In this document: piece after piece, positions 8,800 to 17,660 of the stretch
How positions within the stretch are numbered: position 1 is the stretch's first letter
Layout of the letters: every line of letters begins with the position of its first letter
Origin: Rhodocyclaceae bacterium
GTDB lineage: Bacteria; Pseudomonadota; Gammaproteobacteria; Burkholderiales; Rhodocyclaceae
Reading direction: 5' to 3'
Assembly: GCA_020445665.1 (NCBI GenBank)
Contig: JAGRGD010000093.1
Location: 1-64,000 of the forward strand
Length of the DNA stretch: 64,000 nucleotides
Notes under the pieces: generated by a model
The model's database searches: none
Told to the model about the DNA's origin: nothing
Seen by the model: only the letters and a program-made list of their open reading frames with translations
Translations under genes and position numbers: made by a program

Positions 8800-10084
8800 G
8801 GTCTCGCTCGGTGTCCGCTGGGCGGATCGGATTGTCGACTGCCGCAAGGGCAGCGCCGGCGTCGACGACGCGACAACGGCGGTCCGGATCTAACGGCAGC
8901 GAGGGGCGAGAACTTGAACCCAGAAATTCGACAAGTTTGCGCCGGTCGAGCAACGGGTTCGCGGCCCGCATCAGCGCCAGGATGCCGGCCACCACCGGAG
9001 TGGCTGCGGAGCTGGCGCCGAGCTTCTCCGTGGCCCGGTCGGGCAGCGTGGACACCGTGTCGAGCATGCCGGGCGCGCACAGCGGCTCGGTGAGGTCCGG
9101 GTCGAGAAAGAGGGGGCGCAGGGCGTGGTCGGTGGCCGCGACCGGGACCACTCCGGGGAGGTGGATCAGGCCGTCGGGGAAGCGGGATCGGGCGCTGTTG
9201 CCGGCCGAGACGACGACCAGGACGCCGCGCCCGCCGCCGGCCGGGTCCAGGTGGTGCGCGATCAGGTCGCGCAGGGGGCGGGTGGCGTGGGGGATGACCC
9301 AGCTGGCGCTGATGATGTCGGCGCCGCTGTCGAAGGCCAGCGCGAAGGCGGCGACGAGGGTCGAGGTCCAGCCGTCGCGGGCGGCAATCGGCAGCAGGGT
9401 CGCTTCCGGTGCGATGCCTTCGGGCGGCGCGCCGTCATGCCGCCCGAAGAGGATGCCGGCCACGCGGGTGCCGTGGTGGCGGCTGCCGGTCGCGTCGGAA
9501 AAGGCCTTCACGCCATCGGGCAGCGCGGTCCCGGCGAACTGGGGGTGCGACAGGTCGAAGCCGTCGTCGATCACCGCGATCGTGACGCCGCGCCCGACGC
9601 TGTGCTGCCACGCCGCGCCGAGGCCGATCGTGCGGGCCAGGTCGAAGCCATCCATGTCGTAGCTGGGCCGCTGCCCGCCGGTGGCGCGGGTGGCGAACAG
9701 CAGGTCGGGCTGGGCGTAGATCACCTCGGGCCAGGCGCTCACTCGCCGGGCGGCCTCGAAGGGGTCGTGGGCCGGCTCGAGGGGCAGCAGGAAAAGCGCC
9801 TCGTCCCCCAGTTCGGCGAGCAGGCTCACCACGCCGCCCTCGCCGCTGGCGACCAGGCGGGCGGCAAAGGCCTCGGTCTGCGCCCGCACGACGAGGCGCC
9901 GCGCGACCGCCACCGGCAGGCCGGCATGCTCGAACATCAGCGCCTCGGGCGGCTGATCCGGGGCGGGGGACAGGGCGATGGCGCGGGCGCCGTCATCGAC
10001 GCGGATGCCGGAGGCGTCCGTGGCGGCGTGGGTGCCCAGGGCGAGCGTGGCCGCCACGATGCCCGCCCATGCGCGGTATCGCAT
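8762..10084 (-). CDS. S8 family subtilisin-like serine protease, secreted
   Basis: 440 residues from the ATG at 10084. A GTG at 10093 overlapping the upstream stop (GTGA) is an alternative. The signal peptide MRYRAWAGIVAATLALGTHA precedes a ~125-residue propeptide-like region. The catalytic triad is visible: Asp173 in AVIDDGFDLSHP, His204 in RHHGTRVAG and Ser359 in ASSAATPVVAG. The oxyanion Asn296 is in SAGNS. The usual G before T-S in GTSMAxP is Ala here. No C-terminal anchor is seen; the tail is charged. It sits second in a GST / S8 / TIGR03032 / IPTL-protein operon, so processing of the giant surface protein is an attractive but unproven role. Confidence 0.9.
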   Translation of the reverse strand: MRYRAWAGIVAATLALGTHAATDASGIRVDDGARAIALSPAPDQPPEALMFEHAGLPVAVARRLVVRAQTEAFAARLVASGEGGVVSLLAELGDEALFLLPLEPAHDPFEAARRVSAWPEVIYAQPDLLFATRATGGQRPSYDMDGFDLARTIGLGAAWQHSVGRGVTIAVIDDGFDLSHPQFAGTALPDGVKAFSDATGSRHHGTRVAGILFGRHDGAPPEGIAPEATLLPIAARDGWTSTLVAAFALAFDSGADIISASWVIPHATRPLRDLIAHHLDPAGGGRGVLVVVSAGNSARSRFPDGLIHLPGVVPVAATDHALRPLFLDPDLTEPLCAPGMLDTVSTLPDRATEKLGASSAATPVVAGILALMRAANPLLDRRKLVEFLGSSSRPSLPLDPDRRCRVVDAGAALAAVDNPIRPADTERDRDPARSRSSPPD

Positions 10085-10089
10085 GGGCT

Positions 10090-10803
10090 TCACGCGGGGG
10101 GCGGCGTGCCGAAGCAGTGGGTGTGCACCCGCTGGCAGTAGGGCGTCAGGTTGGGCTTCGCGGCGGCATGGGCCTTGATGGGGGAATCGATCGGCACCCA
10201 CAGCAGGTTGGCGAGGAAGGCGTGCAGGGTGGCGTCGATGGTCGAGGGGCGATCGCCGTGGAACCAGGGCTTGTCGCCGAGCTGGTCGGCGACGGCGTCG
10301 ATGTCGCGACAGCCCAGGGCCATCATCTCGTCGCGGCTGTGGCGTCCCATGCCGTGGCCCATCAACTGACGCCGCAGGCCGCGGCGGGCCAGCGCGGGCA
10401 CCAGCAGGCGCATCGGCAGCGGCATCGCGCCGAAGAAGGTCTCGCGGGTCCGGCGCCAGCCTTCGGGTTCGAACCAGCGGGTATGGACCACGGCCCAGTA
10501 GAGGTGCTCCTCCAGCAGGCGGGTGAAGGCCAGCGAGGTGGCGCGCTGGGCGTCGCTGAGGCCGGCGTCCGGGTCGACGCCGTGGGTCCGGACCAGGTGC
10601 TCAATGATGAAGCCCGAGTCGGCGATGCGCGTGCCGTCGTCCTCGATAAAGGGCAGCTTGCCCTTGGGCGCCCGCATCACCAGGCCGCGGTTGTCGGTTT
10701 CATAGGGCAGGCCCGCCAGCCGCAGCCAGGTCTCGATCTTCATGCAGAAGGGGCTGGCGTTGGGCAATCCGAAGCCGGGCGGGAACTGGTAGAGGCGGAT
10801 CAT
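10090..10803 (-). CDS. Glutathione S-transferase family protein (FAXC/metaxin-like)
   Basis: 237 residues. The N-terminal thioredoxin fold (MIRLYQFPPGFGLPNASPFCMKIETWLR) is followed by PKGKLPFIEDDG..IADSGFIIEHL, which supplies the cis-Pro and the E/D-S glutathione-pocket motif. An all-helical C-terminal domain contains GDKPWFHGDRPSTIDATLHAFL. This pattern matches the FAXC/metaxin-like branch of the GST superfamily more than classical detoxifying GSTs. Cytoplasmic. It is the first gene of the minus-strand run, and the protease gene starts within a few bases of its stop. The substrate cannot be told from sequence. Confidence 0.85.
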   Translation of the reverse strand: MIRLYQFPPGFGLPNASPFCMKIETWLRLAGLPYETDNRGLVMRAPKGKLPFIEDDGTRIADSGFIIEHLVRTHGVDPDAGLSDAQRATSLAFTRLLEEHLYWAVVHTRWFEPEGWRRTRETFFGAMPLPMRLLVPALARRGLRRQLMGHGMGRHSRDEMMALGCRDIDAVADQLGDKPWFHGDRPSTIDATLHAFLANLLWVPIDSPIKAHAAAKPNLTPYCQRVHTHCFGTPPPA

Positions 10804-10923
10804 GGGGCTCTCCCGAGGCGGTGGCCGGGGCGGTGGGGCGCAGCCGGCCGCGTCGGCGCAGTCTAACGCTTTGTAGCAACACGACGCTTGCCGCCGAACC
10901 GTGCGCTCGCTAGCCTCGGCGCG

Positions 10924-12084
10924 ATGAAGACATCGACATGGTGGATGCGCGGCGCGGCCGCGGCAGGGGCCCTACTTCTCGTTGCCGGCTGCGGCGGCGG
11001 GGGCGGTGGGGGCGGCGCAGACGAGGGATCCGCATCGGGCGGAGGCGGCTCGGGCGGGGCCGTGGTGGACAGCGGGACGGGCGCCGTGACCGGCAATCCG
11101 GCCGGTGCGTGCGTGGTGCCCGACTACCCGGATCCGGTCCTCGCGGCGCAACCCCCTGCAACGGTGGTGGGCGACGGCACCCCGGACAGTTGCACCGGCG
11201 CCGCGGTGGTGGCCGCGGTGGCGGCCGGCGGATGGGTCACATTCGCCTGTGGCGATGCGCCGGTGATCATCACCATGACCGAGACCGCGCGGGTCTTCAA
11301 CGACCGTCCCGATCTGATCCTCGATGGCGGTGGCAAGGTGACCCTGAGCGGCGGCGGAACCCGCCGCATCCTGTACCAGAACACCTGCGACCCGGCCCTG
11401 GTTTGGACCTCGACCCGCTGCGACCTGCAGGACAACCCGCACACCACGATTCGTGACCTGGCGATGGTCGACGGTGATTCGAGCGGGCAGGATTACGGCC
11501 GGGACGACGTGCTGGGCGGCGGCGCCATCTTCGCCCGCGGCGGCCGCCTGACCGTAGACCGGGTCGCCTTCCGCCGCAACCGCTGCGAGGCCCTGGGGCC
11601 CGACCTCGGCGGCGCCGCACTGCGGGCCGTGGGCATGCCGGCCGCACCGCTGCGGGTCATTGCCTCGACCTTCGGTGGCAGCGCCGACGACGGCAACGTC
11701 TGCGCCAACGGGGGCGGCCTGTCCGGCCTGCACGCCTCGTTCGCGATCTACAACAGCCATTTCAGCCACAACCGGGCCATCGGCGACGGCGCCAACCCGG
11801 CGCGCGCCGGCACCGCGGGCGGAGGCAGCGGTGGCGCGATCTACATGGATGGCACGGCGATGGATCTGTCGGTCTGCGGCACGACCGTCACGGACAATAC
11901 GGCCAACGAAGGGGGCGGCGCGATCTTCTACGTCAGCAACGACCGCAGCGGCACGATGTCGCTGACGGACAGCCAGTTGGCCCGCAACCCGAGCGCCGGC
12001 TTCGAGACCTCTGGCCTGCCCGGCATGTTCGTGCTGGCCGCCGACGGGCAACCGGTGATCAGCGGAACGACGCTCGCGCCCTGA
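10924..12084 (+). CDS. Lipoprotein with right-handed beta-helix (Pmp-like) domain
   Basis: 386 residues from the ATG at 10924; a longer frame starting at 10888 lacks a proper signal start. The lipobox LVAGC (Cys23) is followed by a Gly/Ser-rich tether of about 40 residues. The rest has beta-helix turns, including repeated GGAIF/GGAIY motifs (GGGAIFARGGRLTVDRVAFRRN, GGSGGAIYMDGTAMDLSVCGTTV, NEGGGAIFYVSN). These resemble the GGA[ILV] repeats of polymorphic outer membrane and pectate-lyase-fold proteins. Likely an exposed lipoprotein. There is no catalytic motif I can name. Isolated gene, divergent from the GST operon. Confidence 0.75.
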   Translation: MKTSTWWMRGAAAAGALLLVAGCGGGGGGGGADEGSASGGGGSGGAVVDSGTGAVTGNPAGACVVPDYPDPVLAAQPPATVVGDGTPDSCTGAAVVAAVAAGGWVTFACGDAPVIITMTETARVFNDRPDLILDGGGKVTLSGGGTRRILYQNTCDPALVWTSTRCDLQDNPHTTIRDLAMVDGDSSGQDYGRDDVLGGGAIFARGGRLTVDRVAFRRNRCEALGPDLGGAALRAVGMPAAPLRVIASTFGGSADDGNVCANGGGLSGLHASFAIYNSHFSHNRAIGDGANPARAGTAGGGSGGAIYMDGTAMDLSVCGTTVTDNTANEGGGAIFYVSNDRSGTMSLTDSQLARNPSAGFETSGLPGMFVLAADGQPVISGTTLAP

Positions 12085-12108
12085 GCCGCACGCGACCGGC
12101 GCACGGGC

Positions 12109-12588
12109 CTACTGCAGAACCCCCAGCACCTCGCAGCGCAGGGGACCCTGCCAGTAGTGGGTCGGCGTGCCGCGTCCAGCGCGAAGGCCCAGATGCGCGC
12201 TGACGCTGACATAGGCCGCCTCGCCCTGCACCGCGACCGTCTGGCGCGAGACCGTCGCCTGCTCGCGGATGCCGAGCGAAGCTTCGTTCCCCGAGTCGCG
12301 GCGGGTGACGTAGTGCAGCTCGTGGCGGCATTCGACCCGGATCTGGCGGGTGCCGACAGGCAAGCCCTCGATGAACAGCACGGCCTGACTGTCGCACTCG
12401 TCGAAGCCGGTCACATCCTGGAAGCTGCGCCAGCAGGTCCAGTGGCTCAACTCCGGCATCGCCAGGGTCAGAGGCAGATGCACACGCCCTGCGACCGGGT
12501 GCACCAAAGGGTTCGGGGCGAGGGCGAGCGCCTGGCCCGCGCTGGCGGCAGCCAGGCAGGCGACGAGAAGCACATGGCGAGGGTGCAT
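12109..12588 (-). CDS. Secreted hypothetical protein
   Basis: 159 residues with a Sec signal peptide (MHPRHVLLVACLAAASAGQALA). The mature part carries four Cys: WTCW, DECDS, VECRHELH and LRCEVL. Two disulfides in the periplasm are therefore plausible. I do not recognise a family. It converges on the beta-helix lipoprotein with a 24-bp gap and appears monocistronic. Confidence 0.6.
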   Translation of the reverse strand: MHPRHVLLVACLAAASAGQALALAPNPLVHPVAGRVHLPLTLAMPELSHWTCWRSFQDVTGFDECDSQAVLFIEGLPVGTRQIRVECRHELHYVTRRDSGNEASLGIREQATVSRQTVAVQGEAAYVSVSAHLGLRAGRGTPTHYWQGPLRCEVLGVLQ

Positions 12589-12684
12589 CCGGCAGGTCCT
12601 GTCGGGTATTACCTTATTACGTGGTAGACCCGATGTGGCCGGGAGACAATGTGCGCTGCAGGCGCAGCGCGAAACGCGGCACGC

Positions 12685-13101
12685 TCAGCCGCGCGTCTTG
12701 ACGGTCTCCGGATGGCTGGCCACGAAGCGCGCGATCTGGCCGTCGCGACCCCGGATGTGCTCGATGAAATGCGCCTCAAGGGACTCGCAGAGCCGCTCGA
12801 CCGCGTCGGGGCGCGCACGCATCACGTCCATGCTCGCCTGAGCCAGCATCTCGATGATCCGCTGGTGTTCGAGCAGGTGCGCCTCGAGGGCCGGATACCC
12901 GGCGTCTTTCAGCCAGGTCTCCTCCAGCGTGATGTAGCGGTAGGCCTCGCTGACGAAGCGCGAGAGCAGGTCGCTGATCTCCTCGCTCGCGCCACCGACG
13001 CGGCGGCACTGCGCCAGTCGATCGGCAAGCCGGGCAAGGGCGCCCCGCGCCCGGTCGAGCTGGGGGTGGCCAAAGGGAATGATGTCCGGGTCGGATGGCA
13101 T
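12685..13101 (-). CDS. Hemerythrin-like protein with incomplete diiron ligand set
   Basis: 138 residues with the four-helix bacteriohemerythrin pattern. The later ligands are present: Glu60 in LEETWL, His75 and His79 in AHLLEH, His115 and Asp120 in HFIEHIRGRD, with the canonical spacings (15, 4 and 5). The first helix His is replaced (R19/G20 where DxQH is expected), and the His four residues before the Glu is Tyr56. A normal diiron O2-binding site is therefore doubtful. Cytoplasmic. It is divergent from the AsnC-type regulator across ~140 bp, so the regulator may control it. Confidence 0.75.
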   Translation of the reverse strand: MPSDPDIIPFGHPQLDRARGALARLADRLAQCRRVGGASEEISDLLSRFVSEAYRYITLEETWLKDAGYPALEAHLLEHQRIIEMLAQASMDVMRARPDAVERLCESLEAHFIEHIRGRDGQIARFVASHPETVKTRG

Positions 13102-13240
13102 GCTGTCGGGATTGGGGAGGTGTCATTTTGTGAATTTGTGGAAGTATGACGGATCGCCCCGGAAATAGCCTTTCCTTGTCGTCTCAGAAAGCGGCAGTAT
13201 CGAAAGAAACTTGTGGATTGTGCTCGCTACGGGAAAGAAA

Positions 13241-13720
13241 ATGCCGAATGAAACCCGAGATGCGCAGGATGTCGAGATTCTTGCCGCCCTGCAGGAAGAC
13301 GGCCGTATCAGCAACGCCAGCCTGGCGGCGCGCGTGGGCATGAGCGAGGCGGCCTGCTGGCGCCGCGTCAAACGGCTCGAGGATGACGGGGTCATCGTCG
13401 GCTACCAGGCCATTCTCGACCGGCGCAAGCTCGGGCTGGGGGTGGTGGCCTTCGTCCTCGTCCGCCTCGCGAATCACCGGGGCGAGGAGCCCTCGGCCTT
13501 CGAGGACGCCCTGCGCGATGTGCCCGAAGTGCTGGCCTGCCACAACATCACCGGACACGCCGACTACCTGCTGCATGTCGTCGCGCGCGACCTGGATGCC
13601 TACGGAGAGCTCGTCCATGGCCGCCTGCGGCAGCTCCCGGGCGTGGCCTCGCTGACCTCCTCGCTGATGCTGCGCCGGGTCAAGTATGCCCGGCGCCTGC
13701 CCCTCGAACTGGTCGGCTGA
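13241..13720 (+). CDS. AsnC/Lrp family transcriptional regulator
   Basis: 159 residues from the ATG at 13241, preceded by GGGAAAG; an in-frame TTG at 13211 is less likely. An N-terminal winged helix-turn-helix (DVEILAALQEDGRISNASLAARVGMSEAACWRRVKRLEDDGVI, residues 10-52) is followed by the AsnC/RAM ligand domain with ITGHADYLL. The middle HTH resembles Lrp-type feast/famine regulators that sense amino acids as octamers. Divergent from the hemerythrin-like gene and convergent with the large sensor kinase (9-bp gap). Its effector is not predictable. Confidence 0.9.
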   Translation: MPNETRDAQDVEILAALQEDGRISNASLAARVGMSEAACWRRVKRLEDDGVIVGYQAILDRRKLGLGVVAFVLVRLANHRGEEPSAFEDALRDVPEVLACHNITGHADYLLHVVARDLDAYGELVHGRLRQLPGVASLTSSLMLRRVKYARRLPLELVG

Positions 13721-13729
13721 GGGCGCGCC

Positions 13730-16024
13730 TCAGCGAGGGCGGCCGTCTGTCTCCTCTGGCAGCGTGACGCCGCCGGCCACGGGCCAGGTGATGCGGAAGC
13801 GGGTGCCCTTGCCCGGTGCCGTGGCCATGCGAATCTCCGCGCCATGCTGCTGCACGATGCGGCGCACGCAGGCCAGTCCGAGCCCGAGCCGGCCCGGTCG
13901 TGACGTCACGAAGGGCTCGAAGATGCGGGGCAGCCGGTCGTCGGGAATGCCCTCGCCGGTGTCGCTGATGGTCAGGGCCACGGTGGCGCCCGCCGCTTCG
14001 GCCGCGAAATGCAGCGAGCCGCCTTCGGGCATCGCGTCGAAGGCATTCAGGCACAGGTGCAGCAACAGCTCGCGCAAGCGGACCGGGTCGGCGCCCAGAT
14101 CGGGCAGGTCCGACGGCACCGCGCCGGCATCGAGCGCGACGCCCAGGCGCTCGGCGCGGGACTTGAGCTGCTCGACGACCTCCTGCACGGCGTCGCAGGT
14201 GGCGACCGCCGTCAGGGCCGGCGGGCGCGCCTCTCCAATTGCCATCAGCGGCTTGATGCGCTCGGTGAGGCGTGACATCTCGGATTCCAGCCGGGTCAGG
14301 TGCCTGTGGTGTGCGTCGTCCTGGCTGGTCTCCTTCAGGAGGGCCCGCGACATGGCGTGCATGCCCGACAGGGAGCGACCGACCATCCCGCGAAGGGTCT
14401 GGACGCACTCGTGCAGCATCGGCGCGCCGACGGTGCCGAGCGGATCATCGGCAGGGGCCGCATCCTGGAGGGGCCGCTGGAGGGTCAGCACGTACTGAAC
14501 GGTGCTGCCCTCCTTGTCGGACAGGGGAGACACCTGCAGGTCCACCGGCTCGCCCCGCAGGGGGATCCGGGCCCGATCGCGGCCCTCGTGTCCCAGCATG
14601 GCTTCGACGGGCGGCACGAAGCCGGGCAGCCAGCCGCCGTGGAGGCGTTGCTGGTCGATGCCGAGCAGTGCCGCGGCCGGCGCGTTGCTGCGCTCGACTC
14701 GTCCGTCCCGGTCCAGCAGCAGGATGCCGCAGGGCAGCCGGTCAAACAGGGAAGTGAGCTCGGCCATCTCCATCACGAGCTGGCGCGTGGTCGCATCCTG
14801 CCTGCGGTTCTGGTCCTGCTCCGCGCTGTGGTTGCTCTCCTGCAGGTCCTCGACCTGATCGGCGAGGGTGTTGATGCTGAGGGCGAGGCTGCGCAGCGGC
14901 TCCCAGTTGGCCGGCTCGATGCGCTTCGATACGGCGCCGCCGGCGATCTCGGCCGCTTCCGATGCCAGCGCTGGCAGGGGGCGCAGGGCCCGGCGAGTGA
15001 TCTGCAGGCCCACGCCGGTCATCAGCGCGAGGAGGAGGGCCAGCACCAGGTACCACAGCCACATGGCGCCCGTGGCGTCCGAAGGGGCCACCTCCGGCGA
15101 GGCCGCGGCAAGGCTCCACCGCAGCGGCGCCGCGGCATTCGTAATGGCGGACAGCTCTGGCCGGATGGTGCTCCAGGCGACAAACTCGCTGCCCGCCTCG
15201 AGCAGCCCCTGGCTGGTGCTCATGACCTGGTCGGCGACCACCCGCGGCAGGCTGTCGCCAGCCTGCACGGCCGGTACCAGTACGGGCGCCGAGGCACCCT
15301 GCCAGCGCAACATGCGCCCGGATCGGTCGAGGAGGTGAAGCCGGGCCCCGCGCAGGCTCTCCGGCGTCGTGATGGCGCCGATCAGGGCCTCGATGGGCAG
15401 ATCCATCATCAGCGCCGCCTGGGGGGCGCCGCCCACATCCGCCACCCCCGCTGCCACTTGCAGCCGGGCGGGGCCCTGGGCGGCGGCCTCGTCGCGCAGG
15501 AGCAGGGGCGAGACGAACAGGCGCTGGGGGCCCATCGTCAGCACCACCTTCAGGGTTTCCTCGTCGTCGCGCCCCAGCCCGTCCGGCGTGGCGCTGGCGT
15601 CGGGGGGCGGGGCGCCGCGATCGGCCTGCAGGAGCGTGCGGCCGTCCCGTGACACCAGCCGCAGCCGGGACGCCTTGGGGTGGGTGGCGAGGAAGTCCGC
15701 CATGTCCTCGCTGGCCCGGTTGGTGGTGGCCTCGCTCGGTCCGCGCGGCTCGCCGAGCTGCGAGACCAGCTGGCGCAGGGCGGCCGACTGGGCAAAGCGG
15801 CGCAGGTCTTCGGCGCGACGGGTCAGGCGAAGGCCCAGGTCGGCCCCGGTTCGCTGTACATCGCCCTGGTAGCGGGTCAGCGCATCGTCGTGGGCCGCAC
15901 TGCGGACCAGCTGGACGCCGATCGCCCCGACGACCAGGAACGGCAGGATGGCGATCAGGGTGAAGGCCAGAAGCAGACGGGACAGAAGATTCCGGGTGGG
16001 GCGGGCGGCGGTCGAGGTGCGCAT
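13730..16024 (-). CDS. Membrane sensor histidine kinase (periplasmic sensor, HAMP, PAS, HATPase)
   Basis: 764 residues: TM1 (about 14-38), a ~285-residue periplasmic sensor region probably Cache-like, TM2 (about 328-350), HAMP, a short coiled coil, PAS (GILLLDRDGRVERSNAPAAALLG) and a kinase core. The ATP site is intact: N box NAFDAMPEGG, G1 DTGEGIP, F box RIFEPFVTS and G2 GLGLACV. The phospho-acceptor region is unusual: instead of HE[LI]RNPL I see LHECVQTLRGM. The His in HEC is the best candidate, but it may be a divergent DHp. There is no response regulator beside it, so it is an orphan kinase or feeds a remote partner. Confidence 0.85.
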   Translation of the reverse strand: MRTSTAARPTRNLLSRLLLAFTLIAILPFLVVGAIGVQLVRSAAHDDALTRYQGDVQRTGADLGLRLTRRAEDLRRFAQSAALRQLVSQLGEPRGPSEATTNRASEDMADFLATHPKASRLRLVSRDGRTLLQADRGAPPPDASATPDGLGRDDEETLKVVLTMGPQRLFVSPLLLRDEAAAQGPARLQVAAGVADVGGAPQAALMMDLPIEALIGAITTPESLRGARLHLLDRSGRMLRWQGASAPVLVPAVQAGDSLPRVVADQVMSTSQGLLEAGSEFVAWSTIRPELSAITNAAAPLRWSLAAASPEVAPSDATGAMWLWYLVLALLLALMTGVGLQITRRALRPLPALASEAAEIAGGAVSKRIEPANWEPLRSLALSINTLADQVEDLQESNHSAEQDQNRRQDATTRQLVMEMAELTSLFDRLPCGILLLDRDGRVERSNAPAAALLGIDQQRLHGGWLPGFVPPVEAMLGHEGRDRARIPLRGEPVDLQVSPLSDKEGSTVQYVLTLQRPLQDAAPADDPLGTVGAPMLHECVQTLRGMVGRSLSGMHAMSRALLKETSQDDAHHRHLTRLESEMSRLTERIKPLMAIGEARPPALTAVATCDAVQEVVEQLKSRAERLGVALDAGAVPSDLPDLGADPVRLRELLLHLCLNAFDAMPEGGSLHFAAEAAGATVALTISDTGEGIPDDRLPRIFEPFVTSRPGRLGLGLACVRRIVQQHGAEIRMATAPGKGTRFRITWPVAGGVTLPEETDGRPR

Positions 16025-16153
16025 CGGATCGGGCAGGCTCGCGGCGAAGTCGTCGTTGGGCCGCTATTGTTGCGCACCCGGCGCCTGCCGTGGGAAGGAT
16101 ATCCCGAACGACTGTGATGTCCGGCGCGCCGCGATATGCCCGCCGGGCGCGTG

Positions 16154-16187
16154 AACAAAACAGCGGGGACCGCCAGGCGGCCCCCGC
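16154..16187 (-). terminator. Rho-independent terminator
   Basis: The stem GCGGGG.CCGCC pairs with GGCGG.CCCCGC. Read on the minus strand it is followed by the T-rich run TGTTTTGTT. It lies 28 bp beyond the stop of the secreted protein encoded at 16215-17246. Confidence 0.75.
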
Positions 16188-16214
16188 AAGGACACTTCCA
16201 GGGGTGGAAGGGGC

Positions 16215-17246
16215 TCAGTCGATGGTCATCGGCGCGGTGGTGGTGACGCCGCCGCCGTCGAGGGCCGTGGCGACGACGGAGGTCGGGCAGCCGAGGCCGG
16301 CCGGGTCATTGACGTCGGCACGGAAGCGGAAGGTGCCGAAGCGGGTGGCGAGGTTGGTGACTTCGTCGATCACCACGTCGGTGTCCACCGTGCCGAGCAG
16401 GAAGCCGCTGGCCGGATCGGCGAAGCTCACCGTGCCGTCGGCGGGGTCATGCACGGCGCCGCGGATCTCGATCTCGAGCTCGCCGCCCCGGTCGCGGCAG
16501 CTGGCGCGGTCGATCGCCACCTCGGCGCCCTGGTTGAGCAACTCGGTGCCGGCGGTGCCGACGTCGAGGATCAGGGTGTGGTAGTGCATCGCCGCGTCAT
16601 CGCCGTAGTAGCCGCCAACGGACCCGGGGATCGGCGAGGCGACCAGGCTGAGGTCGATGCCGAAGCCGAACTCGTTGGTGGGCGGCACGGTCGGGATGCG
16701 CGGGTCGGAGACCGGCATCGAGGGCGTGCCGAGCATCGAGATGCTGTCGCCGGCGCCGTCACACATCGGGGTCGTGCAGGAGGCGCTGATCAGGGCGCCG
16801 AGGATGACGTTCTCGGCCGGCTCGACGAACACGTCGGTGGCGGTGATCGACTCGATGGCGCCGGTCACGTCGTTGATCGTCGCGCTGCCGACGATGGTCG
16901 TCGTCGCGCCGAGGAAACCGACCTGGTTGCGGCCCGGCAGCTGCGCCGGCAGCACGTCGGCGCCACCGTCACGGAAGCGCCGCAGCAGGACCAGCGGCTT
17001 GACATTGGGGCGGCCGATCGACGCGCCGATATCGGCCGCGACCTGGTTGATGTTGGCGGTCGGGGTGGTGATGTTGGCCGTGCGGGGCACGGTGACGGTG
17101 ATGCCCATGACGGTGATCGAGTCGTCCGCGGGGATGATGTTCTCGATCGTGCCTTCCAGTTCGATCGGCACGTCCAGGGCCAGGGCGGGCTGGGCGAGGG
17201 CGAGGCCGGCAACGGCGGCGGCGAGGGTGGTGAGGCGAGCGAACAT
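16215..17246 (-). CDS. Secreted hypothetical protein
   Basis: 343 residues from the ATG at 17246, chosen because GGAG precedes it and a clean signal peptide follows (MFARLTTLAAAVAGLALAQPALA). The mature protein begins LDVPIELEGTIENIIP with the beta-rich pattern DDSITVMGITVTVP. It has ITATDVFVEP, SCTTPMCDGAGDS and a His/Tyr-containing YYGDDAAMHYHTLIL. The opening GTIENI....ITVMGITV resembles single-stranded OB-like DUF5666 modules, but I am not sure. Predicted periplasmic or extracellular. Monocistronic, with a terminator downstream and an unusually long, palindrome-rich region upstream. Confidence 0.65.
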   Translation of the reverse strand: MFARLTTLAAAVAGLALAQPALALDVPIELEGTIENIIPADDSITVMGITVTVPRTANITTPTANINQVAADIGASIGRPNVKPLVLLRRFRDGGADVLPAQLPGRNQVGFLGATTTIVGSATINDVTGAIESITATDVFVEPAENVILGALISASCTTPMCDGAGDSISMLGTPSMPVSDPRIPTVPPTNEFGFGIDLSLVASPIPGSVGGYYGDDAAMHYHTLILDVGTAGTELLNQGAEVAIDRASCRDRGGELEIEIRGAVHDPADGTVSFADPASGFLLGTVDTDVVIDEVTNLATRFGTFRFRADVNDPAGLGCPTSVVATALDGGGVTTTAPMTID

Positions 17247-17557
17247 GTGTCTGTCTCCTGGTCTGCGGTGGCTTGCCGGGCGGGGGGCTTGGTATCCCCG
17301 GCGGCGGGTTTGTCGATGCCTTGGCTGGATCCCCCAGCCTGCAGGACCCATTCCGCATGGCGCGTGCCAAGGCCGCCGGCGAACCGGCTTGTCGCCGCCG
17401 GGAACCATCCCTCTGCGCTACGACGAAGGCGGTACCCGATACCGCTGCATCTCAGGATTTGTAAGGGCGTATGACGGATTGTGAAAAAGTTGGATGCCTG
17501 TGCTAAGAGCGTGGAAAAAATTCACACGTCATCGGCTGGGTGAGGTGGGGCAATGGT

Positions 17558-17621
17558 CCCAGTTCTGGGGTTTACTCCCCAGTGCTGGGGTGGTGGGTGG
17601 CGGAGAAACCCAGAATTGGGG
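17558..17621. repeat. Three short inverted repeats of the form CCCAG-NN-CTGGG
   Basis: The copies are CCCAGTTCTGGGG (17558-17570), CCCCAGTGCTGGGG (17577-17590) and CCCAGAATTGGGG (17609-17621, one arm mismatch). Centres are about 20 and 31 bp apart, near two and three helical turns. This suggests a multi-site operator for a dimeric regulator. Confidence 0.5.
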
Positions 17622-17660
17622 CTGGATTGGGTCTGGTGCGCCAGCTGGACGGCTGGCGGT

